DNA of 64,000 nucleotides from [Phormidium] sp. LEGE 05292 (GCF_015207735.1 NZ_JADEWG010000009.1:1-64000); one strand, 5' to 3'; positions 53,222-63,094 are shown, numbered from the stretch's first letter. Notes: generated from the sequence alone by a model not told the origin. Numbers and translations are program-made.

Positions 53222-53314
53222 TTATTTATTCGCGTTAGCGAAATGTTTGATGATGTTGATAGCTGTACCAAAAAGTCGTAAGCTAAAAGCTTGTAACCTA
53301 CAAATGAGTAGAAT

Positions 53315-53716
53315 ATGGCACAATACGAACGTTTAATTTTAATGGCAGAAGATGAATTGATTCAGTACAGTACCGATGCTCGAAAAATTGAAAAACTCCG
53401 CCAAAAAATTGGCTTATCTGTCACCCCAACTGAACAAAAGCAAGTCAAAGAAGCATTACTTGCTGAAATGCCAACAGATTTTTTGAGTCAACTGGTAGAA
53501 AAACAACGTCAGACTGTAGCTTTACCATTCTGGGGTATAGCAGGCTTGGGATTACTATTTGGTATTTCTCTCTCCCAACCTCTTGATTATATTGCCACTA
53601 TTGCAGGTGCTGCAATCGCCATCGCCGTGCAAAAATGGGGATGGCGATTGCAAGCTAAACGTTTAGTATTGCAAACTCTAGAAGATATCGAACAATTAAC
53701 TCGTAAACCAGATTAA
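53315..53716 (+). CDS. Small two-span membrane protein
   Basis: 133 residues: charged N-terminal helix (TDARKIEKLRQKIGLSVTPT), then two membrane segments (about 69-86 and 90-106) and a basic C-terminal helix. It is the only plus-strand gene within the replisome block and its stop overlaps that of the polymerase gene by 4 bp. Family unknown. Confidence 0.5.
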   Translation: MAQYERLILMAEDELIQYSTDARKIEKLRQKIGLSVTPTEQKQVKEALLAEMPTDFLSQLVEKQRQTVALPFWGIAGLGLLFGISLSQPLDYIATIAGAAIAIAVQKWGWRLQAKRLVLQTLEDIEQLTRKPD

Positions 53717-55515
53717 AATAATGACAGTTGGGTGTAATTTCTTTCCTTGTCAGCATCCAAAACTGTTCTAATTTCATTTCGTTTTTTTGCCATCAAATTC
53801 AGGTAGTAATTCACCGCATATTCTCCGGCTGCTGTTACTCCATTCATCCCCTGGTAAAATGTGACAATATCCCCTGGTTTACCTAAAGCTAACAAAACTT
53901 TTTCATTAGCTCTAATCTTGCGAGTAATTTGGATTTCTTCTAGTGGCAGTTTACCAGATAAAATCACTTTTTCCAGTTGTTGATAATATGCTTCTGCTGC
54001 TGTTTCTGATTCTATGAAATGAGTCAGGTAGTTAACTGGGAATTCCTTTTCTAAACGAGAGCGATCGCGTTTTTTCCAAATCCCTTTTTTTGTTATACTA
54101 CCATCATGATGCCACAATATATAATTTTTAGCACCTTTGCTGGGAACAAACATAGCTAAAGCTGTTGTTTCTAACTCAATATTAATCCCAGAAGGCATCG
54201 CATCAGATACCGTTTGCCAAACTAATTGGGGTGTGGGATGGCTAAAGAATACCCCATCAGTATCCGATTCAATTTGAATGGCATCAACCGATTTGAGTAC
54301 CGATATAATATGCTGAAGAATCCGCCTACCATAAGCTGTTACCAATGCCGCTGCTGCCATATCATTAAAGCCAACTCCACCCGTACCATAAAAGCCAAAT
54401 AAGGAATTGATTAACACTTTTAGCGCACTGTCAGCTTGTTTAGCTACCATGTCACCAAGTTTCCCTTTAGCTTTAAGTTTCAGCCTTTCTTTGGTTAAGT
54501 AATCCAGAATATCTAAAGCAACTCTTTTGTCATCTTTTTGCGAACAAATGCCATATTTGAGCATTATTGAAGGGTAGAGGCTCGACACATCAATTTTGAC
54601 AATATTACGGTACAATCCCGGTACTGAAATTACCAATCCGCCGACAAATTTCACCTTCAAGTCAGCTTTTGGTTTAACATCAGGATAAAACGATTGTAAT
54701 ACCCGTTGCCATTTAGTCGCATTACCAGCCAGTGCTAATTGTTGCAAATTCATTCCCGCTACAATCAACGATTCATACCAATAGCTAGGAACTAACTGTT
54801 CGGCAATTAATTTAGTATCCTCTAAATCAAATTGCAAATATTGTTGAATAGTTAACCATCCTTGACTTCCCTCTCCTTGCTGCCAACATTCTTGAATTTG
54901 ATTGTAGGATAGAGTTAATCTCCGTTCTTTCCTCAATCCCATTTCTAGCACCACATTTTTTAGAGAATAAGAAGGAGTCAAAGATTTGGTAATAAAATCC
55001 CAGCGCAATACGCAGATATAAACATCTACATGATTGCTATTTTTATAGCTGACTTCATTAACTTTAATCGGCGTACCAAAAGTTTGAGCACTGGGAATTT
55101 GACGAGAAGAAGTTGAAAGCTGGAAATGATGTTTGATATTTAACAAATTCAGCCTGGTAATGATGAATGGTAAATCAAAAGCCATGCCATTGTAAGTTAA
55201 CAACACTTCAGGATTGACTGATTCTAAATAAGCTAAAAACTCTTGCAATAAATACGCTTCATCTGCGTGCATAAAGATTTGTACATCCAATGATTCTCTA
55301 AGACAACCAATCGCAATAATTCGTTCTTTTGTAGCATCTAAACCTGTAGTTTCGATATCTAGAATCACCTGACGCAGTTGATTGTATGGTTTAAGTTGAA
55401 CAGTTGGGAACCATTCATGTTTTGCTGTATTGTCAGTATAAAAGATATCAAGTTCCTCTTCTTGGACAATCATTTCTTTACCAATTAACTGACAAAATTG
55501 ACGATGGTCGTACAT
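53713..55515 (-). CDS. Family-B DNA polymerase with proofreading and clamp-binding tail
   Basis: 600 residues, compact. 3'-5' exonuclease: LDIETTGL (Asp 53, Glu 55), TYNGMAFD (Asp 114), YLQFDLEDTK (Tyr 226, Asp 230). Polymerase: motif A KIDVSSLYPSIML (Asp 309), motif B KVLINSLFGFYG (Lys 366), motif C ESDTDG (Asp 418 and 420). All catalytic residues are present. The last residues TQLSLF form the canonical bacterial beta-clamp binding motif, as at the end of E. coli Pol II. Upstream is DnaX; on the same strand follow delta, delta-prime and DnaN. Probably the plasmid's own replicative polymerase. Confidence 0.88.
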   Translation of the reverse strand: MYDHRQFCQLIGKEMIVQEEELDIFYTDNTAKHEWFPTVQLKPYNQLRQVILDIETTGLDATKERIIAIGCLRESLDVQIFMHADEAYLLQEFLAYLESVNPEVLLTYNGMAFDLPFIITRLNLLNIKHHFQLSTSSRQIPSAQTFGTPIKVNEVSYKNSNHVDVYICVLRWDFITKSLTPSYSLKNVVLEMGLRKERRLTLSYNQIQECWQQGEGSQGWLTIQQYLQFDLEDTKLIAEQLVPSYWYESLIVAGMNLQQLALAGNATKWQRVLQSFYPDVKPKADLKVKFVGGLVISVPGLYRNIVKIDVSSLYPSIMLKYGICSQKDDKRVALDILDYLTKERLKLKAKGKLGDMVAKQADSALKVLINSLFGFYGTGGVGFNDMAAAALVTAYGRRILQHIISVLKSVDAIQIESDTDGVFFSHPTPQLVWQTVSDAMPSGINIELETTALAMFVPSKGAKNYILWHHDGSITKKGIWKKRDRSRLEKEFPVNYLTHFIESETAAEAYYQQLEKVILSGKLPLEEIQITRKIRANEKVLLALGKPGDIVTFYQGMNGVTAAGEYAVNYYLNLMAKKRNEIRTVLDADKERNYTQLSLF

Positions 55516-55597
55516 ATTTTTTATTCCTCCAATGCTAAATGAAATTAGGCTGAAGCTAATTACTTCAGTCTGAATTGTGGTTATAAAGAAGCGTAGA

Positions 55598-56929
55598 TTA
55601 ACTGATTAATTGCAGACGAGTATTAGTACCAACTGCTTGCGATAATGCTGACTCCAAACGTGCAACTGGAACTTTATTCTTTAATGCTTCCGAACTAATT
55701 TTGATAGTAGCAGTTCCCGCTTCTAATGCTACTAATTTTCCATGCTGTTGCAGCAATGCCTTGATACTAAGTGGCAATTGTTTTAGTGTTTGCGTCCAGA
55801 TATCTGTTGACGAAGATTGCTGATTGACAGTAGGATTTTGATTCCCTACTGTCAACAATCCAACCAACGTGATTTCTAACCATAAATGAGGACAGTTAGA
55901 ACTTTTCAGTTGTGCTTCTGTAGCACGCAGATATTCTTGACCTGCTAAAATATCAGCTACTTGCCAACTAGAAGCATTTGCACATAACTGCTGCCAAGTT
56001 GCTGCGGTACAAGCTGCTAAATCTTCCCGATTAGGTGCAGTTTTAGCAATTAACAAATCGCGGTAAAATCCAACTAAATCTTGTAAAATAGTTAGAGGTT
56101 CTCGTCCGCTTTCTATTAATTGCCGACTTCGGTCAATTAACTTTTCTGGGTTATTGCTAATTACTGCTTCCAGCATTGCCAATAAATCATCTTCTGGTAC
56201 TGCACCAACTAACTCCCAAATTTGTTCTTTGCTAATTTCACCTGATAGTAAGCTTAATTGTTCTAGCAAACTTTCAGCATCTCGCATTCCTCCTTGTGCG
56301 ATTTGACCAATTAATGTTAATGCTTCATCTGTAATATTGATATCTTCTGCTGTAGCAATATAACGCAGATGATTGACCATTGCTGTCAATTCTATGCGTC
56401 GGAAATCGAATCGTTGACAGCGAGAAATGATTGTAGCTAAAACTCGTTGCGGGTCAGTAGTGGCTAACACAAATACTACTGCATTTGGAGGTTCTTCTAG
56501 TGTTTTGAGTAAAGCATTCATCGCCGCACTAGAAAGTCCATGAACTTCATCAATCACATATACTTTATAGCGACATTGTGCGGGAGTAAATTGGCTAGCA
56601 GAGATAATTTCTCGGACATTTTCTACTCCGGTATGACTAGCCGCATCAATTTCAATTACATCTAAGCATGACCCTGATGCTATGCTTTGACAAATCTCAC
56701 ATTTACCGCATGGTGTTGCCGTTGGTTGTTCGCTTGCTTGGCAGTTGAGAGATTTAGCTAGTATTCTAGCACTAGAAGTTTTTCCTGTTCCTCTAGAACC
56801 AGTAAATAGATATGCAGGTGCTATTTGTTGGCTATTGATGGCATTAGTTAAGGTAGTAGCAATTGCATTTTGACCTACTAATTCGGCAAAGGTTTGGGGA
56901 CGATATTTTTGATGAAATGGGATGTACAT
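55598..56929 (-). CDS. dnaX: Clamp-loader gamma/tau subunit (DnaX)
   Basis: 443 residues: QKYRPQTFAELVGQ start, Walker A GSRGTGKTS (44-52), zinc-binding Cys (Cys 63, 74, 77, 80), Walker B-like VYVIDEVHGLSSAAMNALL, arginine finger IISRCQRFDF, then the collar. It is short, gamma-like, without the long tau tail that binds DnaB helicase and the Pol III alpha. No intein. It fits a loader serving a family-B polymerase. Confidence 0.87.
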   Translation of the reverse strand: MYIPFHQKYRPQTFAELVGQNAIATTLTNAINSQQIAPAYLFTGSRGTGKTSSARILAKSLNCQASEQPTATPCGKCEICQSIASGSCLDVIEIDAASHTGVENVREIISASQFTPAQCRYKVYVIDEVHGLSSAAMNALLKTLEEPPNAVVFVLATTDPQRVLATIISRCQRFDFRRIELTAMVNHLRYIATAEDINITDEALTLIGQIAQGGMRDAESLLEQLSLLSGEISKEQIWELVGAVPEDDLLAMLEAVISNNPEKLIDRSRQLIESGREPLTILQDLVGFYRDLLIAKTAPNREDLAACTAATWQQLCANASSWQVADILAGQEYLRATEAQLKSSNCPHLWLEITLVGLLTVGNQNPTVNQQSSSTDIWTQTLKQLPLSIKALLQQHGKLVALEAGTATIKISSEALKNKVPVARLESALSQAVGTNTRLQLIS

Positions 56930-56947
56930 TGCTGTGGTGTTGTGAAA

Positions 56948-57310
56948 TTAATACTCGGATGGCAACAGTAGGATTTGGTCGGCTAAGAACAACTTGATAG
57001 TAGTTAATGGGAAGTCTGTATAAGGAATGTTTTGGGTAACTACTGGTTCGTTGTTACTATCTGATTGGCAAGTGAGAACAGCAGATTTATCTGGTGCTAC
57101 TGTTAATTGCCAAAGTTGAAATTCGGCTAAATCTTGTTGGCAAAGTAGCTGTGGGGTTTGATAGGAAGCAATGGCATCTAGTAACCAAAATGCTTGTCCT
57201 TGCGTTGTTAAATACTTGACTCCATCGGTATAATAAATATTGCCCAAAGAATGCTGATAAATGTTATCAGTTCCGGTAAAGGCATCTAATTCTGCTTGGG
57301 TTAAAGCCAT
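56948..57310 (-). CDS. DUF6876-like protein
   Basis: 120 residues from ATG 57310 with AAAGGAG upstream. Segments TDGVKYLTTQGQAFWLLDAI, ASYQTPQLLCQQDLAEFQLW and FPLTTIKLFLADQILLLPSE match the pattern that I recall for DUF6876, small proteins of plasmids and phages of unknown function. It lies in the operon just ahead of dnaX. Confidence 0.65.
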   Translation of the reverse strand: MALTQAELDAFTGTDNIYQHSLGNIYYTDGVKYLTTQGQAFWLLDAIASYQTPQLLCQQDLAEFQLWQLTVAPDKSAVLTCQSDSNNEPVVTQNIPYTDFPLTTIKLFLADQILLLPSEY

Positions 57311-57323
57311 CAGTTTTACTCCT

Positions 57324-57623
57324 TTAATTCTCACCTCTTATGGCGTTAGCCGGAGCAAAACTGGAATTGATGGGATGACAAATTGGACAAAATCTTCGGC
57401 TATTTTTCTGGCGTTTGAGTGTTCTTTCTAAAGAACGGTCTCCAATCCAAACTTCTGCTAATCTAAAAGTTATTCCCCGTTCTTTTGCTACTTGACACAG
57501 CCTCGCACCTCGACCAAGCCGATGTTCCCTAATTCTTTCATCCAAATCTTTGGCATATCCTAAATAATGTTGAGTTGGTCTAGTAGGATTGATGCGTCGA
57601 TCGAAATGTAGTAAATAAACCAT
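57324..57623 (-). CDS. GIY-YIG-type nuclease-like protein
   Basis: 99 residues. The N-terminus VYLLHFD...HYLGYAKDLDERIREHRLGR follows the GIY-YIG layout, with the two strand motifs degenerate (VYL and YLG), then Arg in the helix and RGARLCQVA. RRFCPICHP near the end is a Cys pair. Family members cut DNA; stand-alone short versions occur on plasmids. Activity is uncertain since the motifs are not ideal. Confidence 0.6.
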   Translation of the reverse strand: MVYLLHFDRRINPTRPTQHYLGYAKDLDERIREHRLGRGARLCQVAKERGITFRLAEVWIGDRSLERTLKRQKNSRRFCPICHPINSSFAPANAIRGEN

Positions 57624-57746
57624 GCGAAAGTATCAACAAAATCATCAATTCCTCTCAGTGCGTGAGCAACAAAAAAACATAGCTTCTTTAGTATTTGGAA
57701 ACACTACAATTTCAAAGAGAGTAGAAGTTGTTTTAGGGAGTGAAGT

Positions 57747-58412
57747 ATGGCAACTTATTTAGTCACGGGTGCTAATCGGGGAATTGGTTATGAATACTGT
57801 CGTCAATTGCAACTACGAGGTGATGTTGTGATTGCTGTTTGCCGTAGTGCTTCTGAAGAATTGAAACAGTTAGGGGTGCAGGTTGAAGAAGAAATTGATA
57901 TCACCTCTGATGCTTCGGTTGCAGATTTAGTCACTCGCATGGGTGATACGAGGATTGATGTGTTGATTAACAATGCGGGAATTATCAAGCGCGTCACATT
58001 AGAAGAGTTGGATTTTGATAACATTCGGGAACAGTTTGAGGTAAATGCTTTAGGAACCTTGCGAGTTACTCATGCACTACTACCAAATCTCCATGCAGGT
58101 TCTAAGATTGTGATTATGACGAGTCGGATGGGTTCAATAGGGGACAATACCTCTGGTAGTTCTTATGGTTATCGGATGTCAAAAGTAGCATTGTCAATGG
58201 CTGGCAAATCGCTCTCTCACGACCTCAAAGGACGTGGAATTGCAGTGGCGATACTGCATCCCGGTTTAGTGCAAACTCGCATGACCAATTTTACATCTGG
58301 TGGCATTACGCCGGAAGAGTCGGTGAAGGGGTTGTTGGCTCGGATTGACGAGTTAACCCTGGAGAATACAGGCACCTTTTGGCACGCTAATGGTGAGGTG
58401 CTGCCGTGGTAG
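57747..58412 (+). CDS. Short-chain dehydrogenase/reductase
   Basis: 221 residues. Rossmann cofactor site TGANRGIGYEYCRQL (TGxxxGIG), NNAGI, catalytic Ser region SRMGS and YGYRMSK (Tyr and Lys). The C-terminal end is short and typical of the 'C-factor'-like SDRs. It probably acts on NAD(P) and an unknown carbonyl substrate. It looks like cargo, not part of the replication or defence genes. Confidence 0.85.
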   Translation: MATYLVTGANRGIGYEYCRQLQLRGDVVIAVCRSASEELKQLGVQVEEEIDITSDASVADLVTRMGDTRIDVLINNAGIIKRVTLEELDFDNIREQFEVNALGTLRVTHALLPNLHAGSKIVIMTSRMGSIGDNTSGSSYGYRMSKVALSMAGKSLSHDLKGRGIAVAILHPGLVQTRMTNFTSGGITPEESVKGLLARIDELTLENTGTFWHANGEVLPW

Positions 58413-58532
58413 GTGAATGACGCAGATTGGAAGGAGTGGGAGCTATCCTTTTACAAGCGATTTTCCAGAAAAACTCCGTGTTCTCACGAGTCATGGCAGG
58501 ATGTTGTGAAGTACAGACCTTTTTGAAATAGA

Positions 58533-58573
58533 TGTTTAAATTATTGAATAGAATTTAAACATAGCAGTATAAT
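58533..58573 (+). promoter_or_regulatory. Promoter with inverted repeat for the MerR-like gene
   Basis: -35 TTGAAT (58544-58549) and -10 TATAAT (58568-58573) are 18 bases apart. TGTTTAAATT (58533-58542) and its complement (58552-58561) form a perfect 10-bp inverted repeat over the -35 region. A MerR-type regulator binding its own promoter is the natural guess. Confidence 0.55.
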
Positions 58574-58605
58574 CCTTAATGTGCAGTGATATAGAGGGGA
58601 TTGCT

Positions 58606-59115
58606 GTGGTTAGTGGGTTCACTCGTCAGGAAACTCTAGCTCTAACTGGGATAAGTTCGGGTAGATTAAGCTATCTAGACCGGACAGGGCTTGTTGTGCC
58701 TGAAAAGTTTGGCAATCCCAAGCACCCCAAAGTTGTATATAGTTGGCAGCAAGTTCTGGAAATAAAAACGATCGAACGGCTGCGGGAAAAACTATCACTT
58801 CAGGAAATCCGTAAGGTACTTGAGTTTTTGAAGCTGAAGGAGCATAAGCCCTCATTCTTTGCTCATAGCCTTGTTTTCGTTAACTCACAGCTTTATTTGA
58901 TTGAAGATCTGAAGGACTTTGGGTTGATAGTCTTAGAAGCTTCTGGTAGTAACCAGGGACAGGTTGTGATTCAGGAAGTTGGGCCCGTTGGTGATGTAAT
59001 AGCTGAATTATGGAAAGAGGCGCAGAAACATCATGTATTAGATTTTGATAAGCGTTCTGGAATTTCGTTGAATGACACTACCTATCAGAAGATTGTCGTT
59101 GGGGAGGTTAACTAG
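58606..59115 (+). CDS. MerR-like regulator of the restriction-modification cassette
   Basis: 169 residues from GTG 58606, which follows GAGGGG at 58593-58598. The ATG at 58579 would sit on the predicted transcript start. The winged helix at about 5-75 reads RQETLALTGISSGRLSYLDR, TGLVVPEKFGNPKHP, YSWQQVLEIKTIERLREKLS, the MerR layout. The C-terminal ~90 residues have no MerR coiled coil or known effector site. It precedes the methyltransferase by 2 bp and likely controls its expression, as C proteins do in R-M systems. Confidence 0.7.
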   Translation: MVSGFTRQETLALTGISSGRLSYLDRTGLVVPEKFGNPKHPKVVYSWQQVLEIKTIERLREKLSLQEIRKVLEFLKLKEHKPSFFAHSLVFVNSQLYLIEDLKDFGLIVLEASGSNQGQVVIQEVGPVGDVIAELWKEAQKHHVLDFDKRSGISLNDTTYQKIVVGEVN

Positions 59116-59117
59116 CG

Positions 59118-62100
59118 ATGTCTTCCAGATCTACTACAGAGATTCTATATCAGCGTGTGATGGAGGAAACAGGCTTCTACAGGAATGGTGTGCCTACTTC
59201 AGGTGTGATAGAAGCTGAATCTCTCCGTAATAATAATCAACAGCTTGAGAAGCGGATTAAATACAGCGCTGTTATCGATCCAAATCAAATTAATGCTACG
59301 GCTATATTTGAGTTGTCTGGATCGCCCTGCATTTATTTCACTCAGCTAGATCGATCCGATCCCGATCCTAGAGAGTTAGCACGTTTGCACAAACTGTCTT
59401 GGAATCATGGTTTAGCACCGATGCTGTGGGTGGTGACACCTACAAATGTGCGCCTGTATAACTGCTACTCCGAGCCTACAGAAGACGATCCTAATCGTAA
59501 TTTAATTAAGCTTTTTGAAAATACCGAAGCAAGCTTGAAGCAACTCAACGAACACGCTAGTCGGCTTCAGATTGAATCTGGAGAATTTTGGAAATGGCAG
59601 AATGCAAGGCAGATCGATCGCAAGAAACGAGTCGATCGAGTTTTAGTAGAAGACTTACAAGAAGCTGAGAAGAAGCTCAGAGAACAAGGGCTGGAATCTC
59701 AAGTCGCTCATGCTCTTTTAATGCAATCTATCTTTGTTGCTTATCTTCAGGATCGAGGCATTTTAGATGCAGAATTCTTCCAGTCTCACTTCAACGTAGA
59801 TAGCTTTATCGATTTGTTGGATGACTCATCAGCCACTAGCAGACTGTTTGAATGGCTACAGGTGACATTCAATGGAGATATGTTTCCAGTAGCCTCAAGT
59901 CGTTTCCAGAATTCTTATAAAGCAAAACATCTTGAAACTATTAAAGACTTAGTAGGTGGCACGATAGATATCAAAACAGGTCAAGGAAGGCTTTGGCGTT
60001 TTTATGATTTTAAAGTGATTCCTGTTGAACTCATCAGTTCAATCTATGAAAACTTCCTCTACTCCAAAGACTCCAAAACAGCCGAAGAAACGAGCGTACA
60101 CTATACACCTGTTAATTTAGTTGATTTAGTGCTGGATGAGGTTTTTCAGAAACTTGATGGTGGTGCCAAAATTTTAGATCTAGCATGTGGTTCAGGTTTA
60201 TTTTTAGTTGAGTCTCTTCGGAGATTAGTAGTAAAACGTTGTGTGAGTGGAGAAGAACCATCTCGACAGCTTATTCGTGAAACTCTATACAATCAAATAT
60301 ATGGTGTAGATATTGAACCACAAGCAGTTCAGATTGCTGCATTTAGTTTATATCTCACAGCTTTAGAACTTGATCGAGAATTAGAACAATACAAACACCT
60401 ATTAAGTAACTTAAAATTTCAGCCTTTAATAGGGAGAAATCTATTCTCTTGTGATGCTTTTGATGATAAAGCTGCCTTCAACAGTGTAGAGGCTCTTGCC
60501 AATAAAAAAATTCACGCAATTGTAGGAAATCCTCCTTGGACTAAATCGAAGTTTACGAAGTCAGCTTCAAAATATTGCCAACGTAAACGCCCTGAACAAG
60601 GATATCCAAAAGGGTATCCTTTAGCTTATGGCGATCCACCCGATCAAGCATTTCTGTGGCGTGCTAGTGACTTTTCAAATGAAAATACACAAATTGGGCT
60701 AATTTTACATGCGAGAGCGTTTTTCAGTAATTTCTCAGAAGCTAAAGAAGCAAAAGAAGCTCTTTTAATGCACTTTAAGCCGAGAGTAATTATCAACTTG
60801 TCCAAACTGTATAGAGAAAACTTATTTCCTAATTCCGAAGCTCCGGCACTTATTTTAATTGCAGAAGGATATCGTTCAGAAGCGAGGGATTTTTGTTATT
60901 TTGTTTGTCCACAGCGTTCTGTAGATTATAGAAAACATGGAATTCTAGAGATTGGGGCTGAAAATATTAAAAAGTTGCCAGTTTCCGGTGTGGCATCAGA
61001 TGCCGATATGCTCAAAATTGCCACATGGGGAGGTGCTAGAGATTTAGCACTAATTCAAAGATTAAGAGAATCATTTCAAAGTATTGAAAAAGTAGCAGAA
61101 AAGCCTTTTAGAAATGGATTCAAGCTGGGTAATTGTAGTCAAGAAGTACCACAAGCATTCAAGAAAAAAAAATGGCTCCCTTCGGGAGTAATGCCAAAAT
61201 ATAGAATTGATGCAGCTACATTAGATGTTCTTCCATATAGCAGATTGGAAGCTCCAAGAGACTATCAAACCTACAAAGCTCCGTTAGTTATAGTCCCTGA
61301 GAAAGTCGAATCAACAGGGATTTTTTCGGCTTTTAGTAGCGAAGATATTGTGTATCCGAAGAGTTATTATGGGCTTTCAATTTCAGAAGACTCTAAATCT
61401 TTGGCTCACTACCTAAATGGCATTATTAACTCTTCCTTAACAAGTTATTTTTTGTTTATGACAGCCTCATCATGGGGAGTCGCTCGTAAGACACTGATGA
61501 TGCAGGATATAGCGCGTCTTCCTGTTCCTTCTCCTACTGAAAGTAATGCACATATTGTTTCTCAAATCATTGACTTGGAGAAGCGATTGATTGAGCATCA
61601 TAATACTCCTACCCATTTAAAGGTAAAGAAAAAGCTTGATGATGCTGTATTTAGTCTTTATGGTTTAGATGAGACAGAGCAAATTTTAGTCAATGATGCT
61701 GTCAGCATAACCATTGACTTGTATATGAATCGAGAAGAATCAGCAGCCTTACAACGACCCCAGATTTCTGAATTAGAGCTATACGCCATAAAACTCATTA
61801 GCGTAATTCAACCCTTTCTCCAAACTTTGCGCCAAAGGGTATTAGTAGCTGATGTTATAGAGGTTAGTAAATCACCTTTACAAGTAGTTAAGTTTAGCTT
61901 CGTACCTGCACCTGGACGAGAGCAAATTGTTCAGACTACTCAAGTTCAAGAGTTAAAAACGATTCTGAATCGAATTGCTGAACAGTTGCCGAAACAAATC
62001 GCCGAGCGAGTTTATACACGCCGAGATTTGCGAATATATACTAACCAAGATATTTACATCATAAAACCTGCTCAGAAACGCTATTGGAGCCGCTCTGCTG

Positions 62101-62165
62101 GTCTAAATGATGCTGACCTTATTTTGTCTGAACATTTGAGGGTAAATCGTGCTGCCATTGGATGA
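59118..62165 (+). CDS. Large adenine DNA methyltransferase, Eco57I/Type IIG-like
   Basis: 1015 residues. The N-terminal ~150 residues resemble nuclease-like domains of Type IIG/BREX-like enzymes (IYFTQLDRSDPDPRELARLH, LWVVTPTNVRLYNCY). Then helical ~200 residues. Methyltransferase: motif I KILDLACGSGLFLVESL (Asp 354), YGVDIEPQAVQIA, motif IV GNPPW (Asn 471 to Trp 474). C-terminal target-recognition part from about 610, with LAHYLNGIINSSLTSYFLF. The start has GGAGG upstream and couples to the regulator; the next gene overlaps by 17 bp. It probably methylates adenine in a specific sequence and pairs with the nuclease gene. Confidence 0.8.
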   Translation: MSSRSTTEILYQRVMEETGFYRNGVPTSGVIEAESLRNNNQQLEKRIKYSAVIDPNQINATAIFELSGSPCIYFTQLDRSDPDPRELARLHKLSWNHGLAPMLWVVTPTNVRLYNCYSEPTEDDPNRNLIKLFENTEASLKQLNEHASRLQIESGEFWKWQNARQIDRKKRVDRVLVEDLQEAEKKLREQGLESQVAHALLMQSIFVAYLQDRGILDAEFFQSHFNVDSFIDLLDDSSATSRLFEWLQVTFNGDMFPVASSRFQNSYKAKHLETIKDLVGGTIDIKTGQGRLWRFYDFKVIPVELISSIYENFLYSKDSKTAEETSVHYTPVNLVDLVLDEVFQKLDGGAKILDLACGSGLFLVESLRRLVVKRCVSGEEPSRQLIRETLYNQIYGVDIEPQAVQIAAFSLYLTALELDRELEQYKHLLSNLKFQPLIGRNLFSCDAFDDKAAFNSVEALANKKIHAIVGNPPWTKSKFTKSASKYCQRKRPEQGYPKGYPLAYGDPPDQAFLWRASDFSNENTQIGLILHARAFFSNFSEAKEAKEALLMHFKPRVIINLSKLYRENLFPNSEAPALILIAEGYRSEARDFCYFVCPQRSVDYRKHGILEIGAENIKKLPVSGVASDADMLKIATWGGARDLALIQRLRESFQSIEKVAEKPFRNGFKLGNCSQEVPQAFKKKKWLPSGVMPKYRIDAATLDVLPYSRLEAPRDYQTYKAPLVIVPEKVESTGIFSAFSSEDIVYPKSYYGLSISEDSKSLAHYLNGIINSSLTSYFLFMTASSWGVARKTLMMQDIARLPVPSPTESNAHIVSQIIDLEKRLIEHHNTPTHLKVKKKLDDAVFSLYGLDETEQILVNDAVSITIDLYMNREESAALQRPQISELELYAIKLISVIQPFLQTLRQRVLVADVIEVSKSPLQVVKFSFVPAPGREQIVQTTQVQELKTILNRIAEQLPKQIAERVYTRRDLRIYTNQDIYIIKPAQKRYWSRSAGLNDADLILSEHLRVNRAAIG

Positions 62166-62808
62166 ATCTAATGCTGTTGGTCAACCTGCTCTTATTCTTA
62201 GACAGGACATTATAATTACTGTCCTTTTGTTAATTAGGGAAGGTTGGATGCAAGTTTGTCAAGCAGGCGAAATAAGCGTTACTTCGGATGAAGACACGAT
62301 TGCAGGAGCTTTGCATAACGAGATGTGGGCTGCGAAGAAACGTCTCGGAATTGCTGGACCACCACTAATTGTTAATGAACCAGCATCAAGAGCGTCTACA
62401 GAAAGCTTGAAACCAGATGGGTTTATTGATTTCAAGATGTTTTATGGATGGGGAACACAGGAAGATTATTTTGGTATAGAGTGCAAACGAATTAGTAGCA
62501 CAGGAACAGATAGGTATTTAGCGACAGAGTACATCAAAAATGGAATAATGCGATTTATCACTGGCATCTATAGCCCAGGTCATGACTTTGCAGCAATGGT
62601 TGGTTTTGTCATTGATGGGAAAATGATGAATTGCGTTGATTTGGTTCGAGAACGATTAAGTAAATATAGTAACGAAACTTGTATGGAACAAGATTGGGCA
62701 ATTGAACATGATTTCGGCTTACAGAATGACCTTTATAGAACTTTTCACCGCCAGCATGGACAAAGCTTTCTCTTCAGGCTTCTTCACTTATTTCTGGTCA
62801 TTGATTGA
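62149..62808 (+). CDS. PD-(D/E)XK nuclease-like protein
   Basis: 219 residues from a GTG overlapping the methyltransferase. The catalytic pattern is KPDGFIDFKMFYGWG with Asp 94, then FGIECKR with Glu 111 and Lys 113, spacing typical of the PD-(D/E)XK fold. The N-terminal helices come before this core, and IMRFITGIYSPGHDFAAMVG follows. It may be the restriction subunit of a Type II-like system or a nuclease partner of the MTase. It is an intact frame. Confidence 0.65.
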   Translation: MLPLDESNAVGQPALILRQDIIITVLLLIREGWMQVCQAGEISVTSDEDTIAGALHNEMWAAKKRLGIAGPPLIVNEPASRASTESLKPDGFIDFKMFYGWGTQEDYFGIECKRISSTGTDRYLATEYIKNGIMRFITGIYSPGHDFAAMVGFVIDGKMMNCVDLVRERLSKYSNETCMEQDWAIEHDFGLQNDLYRTFHRQHGQSFLFRLLHLFLVID

Positions 62809-63094
62809 GTATGTATTCCAAAAGCCCGATCGCATTTCCCCCCCCCTTCAACTAACTCGCTTCCTCCATATCCTCCAATCCAGAGGGTAACTTAAGATTT
62901 CGCATTATACTTTCCATCCTTTAAACCTCTCTCATAATTCCTAAAAATAAGGTTTAAACCCTTATATTATCATGGTCAAAATTTAATTTTTCTTCTTCCA
63001 TACGACTAATTCCCAATGACAGATGCCACACTCCGAATCAATCTCTAAAGTTAAGAAAAACTTTTCGTTACTAGGAAGGAATTGAAATCTATCT

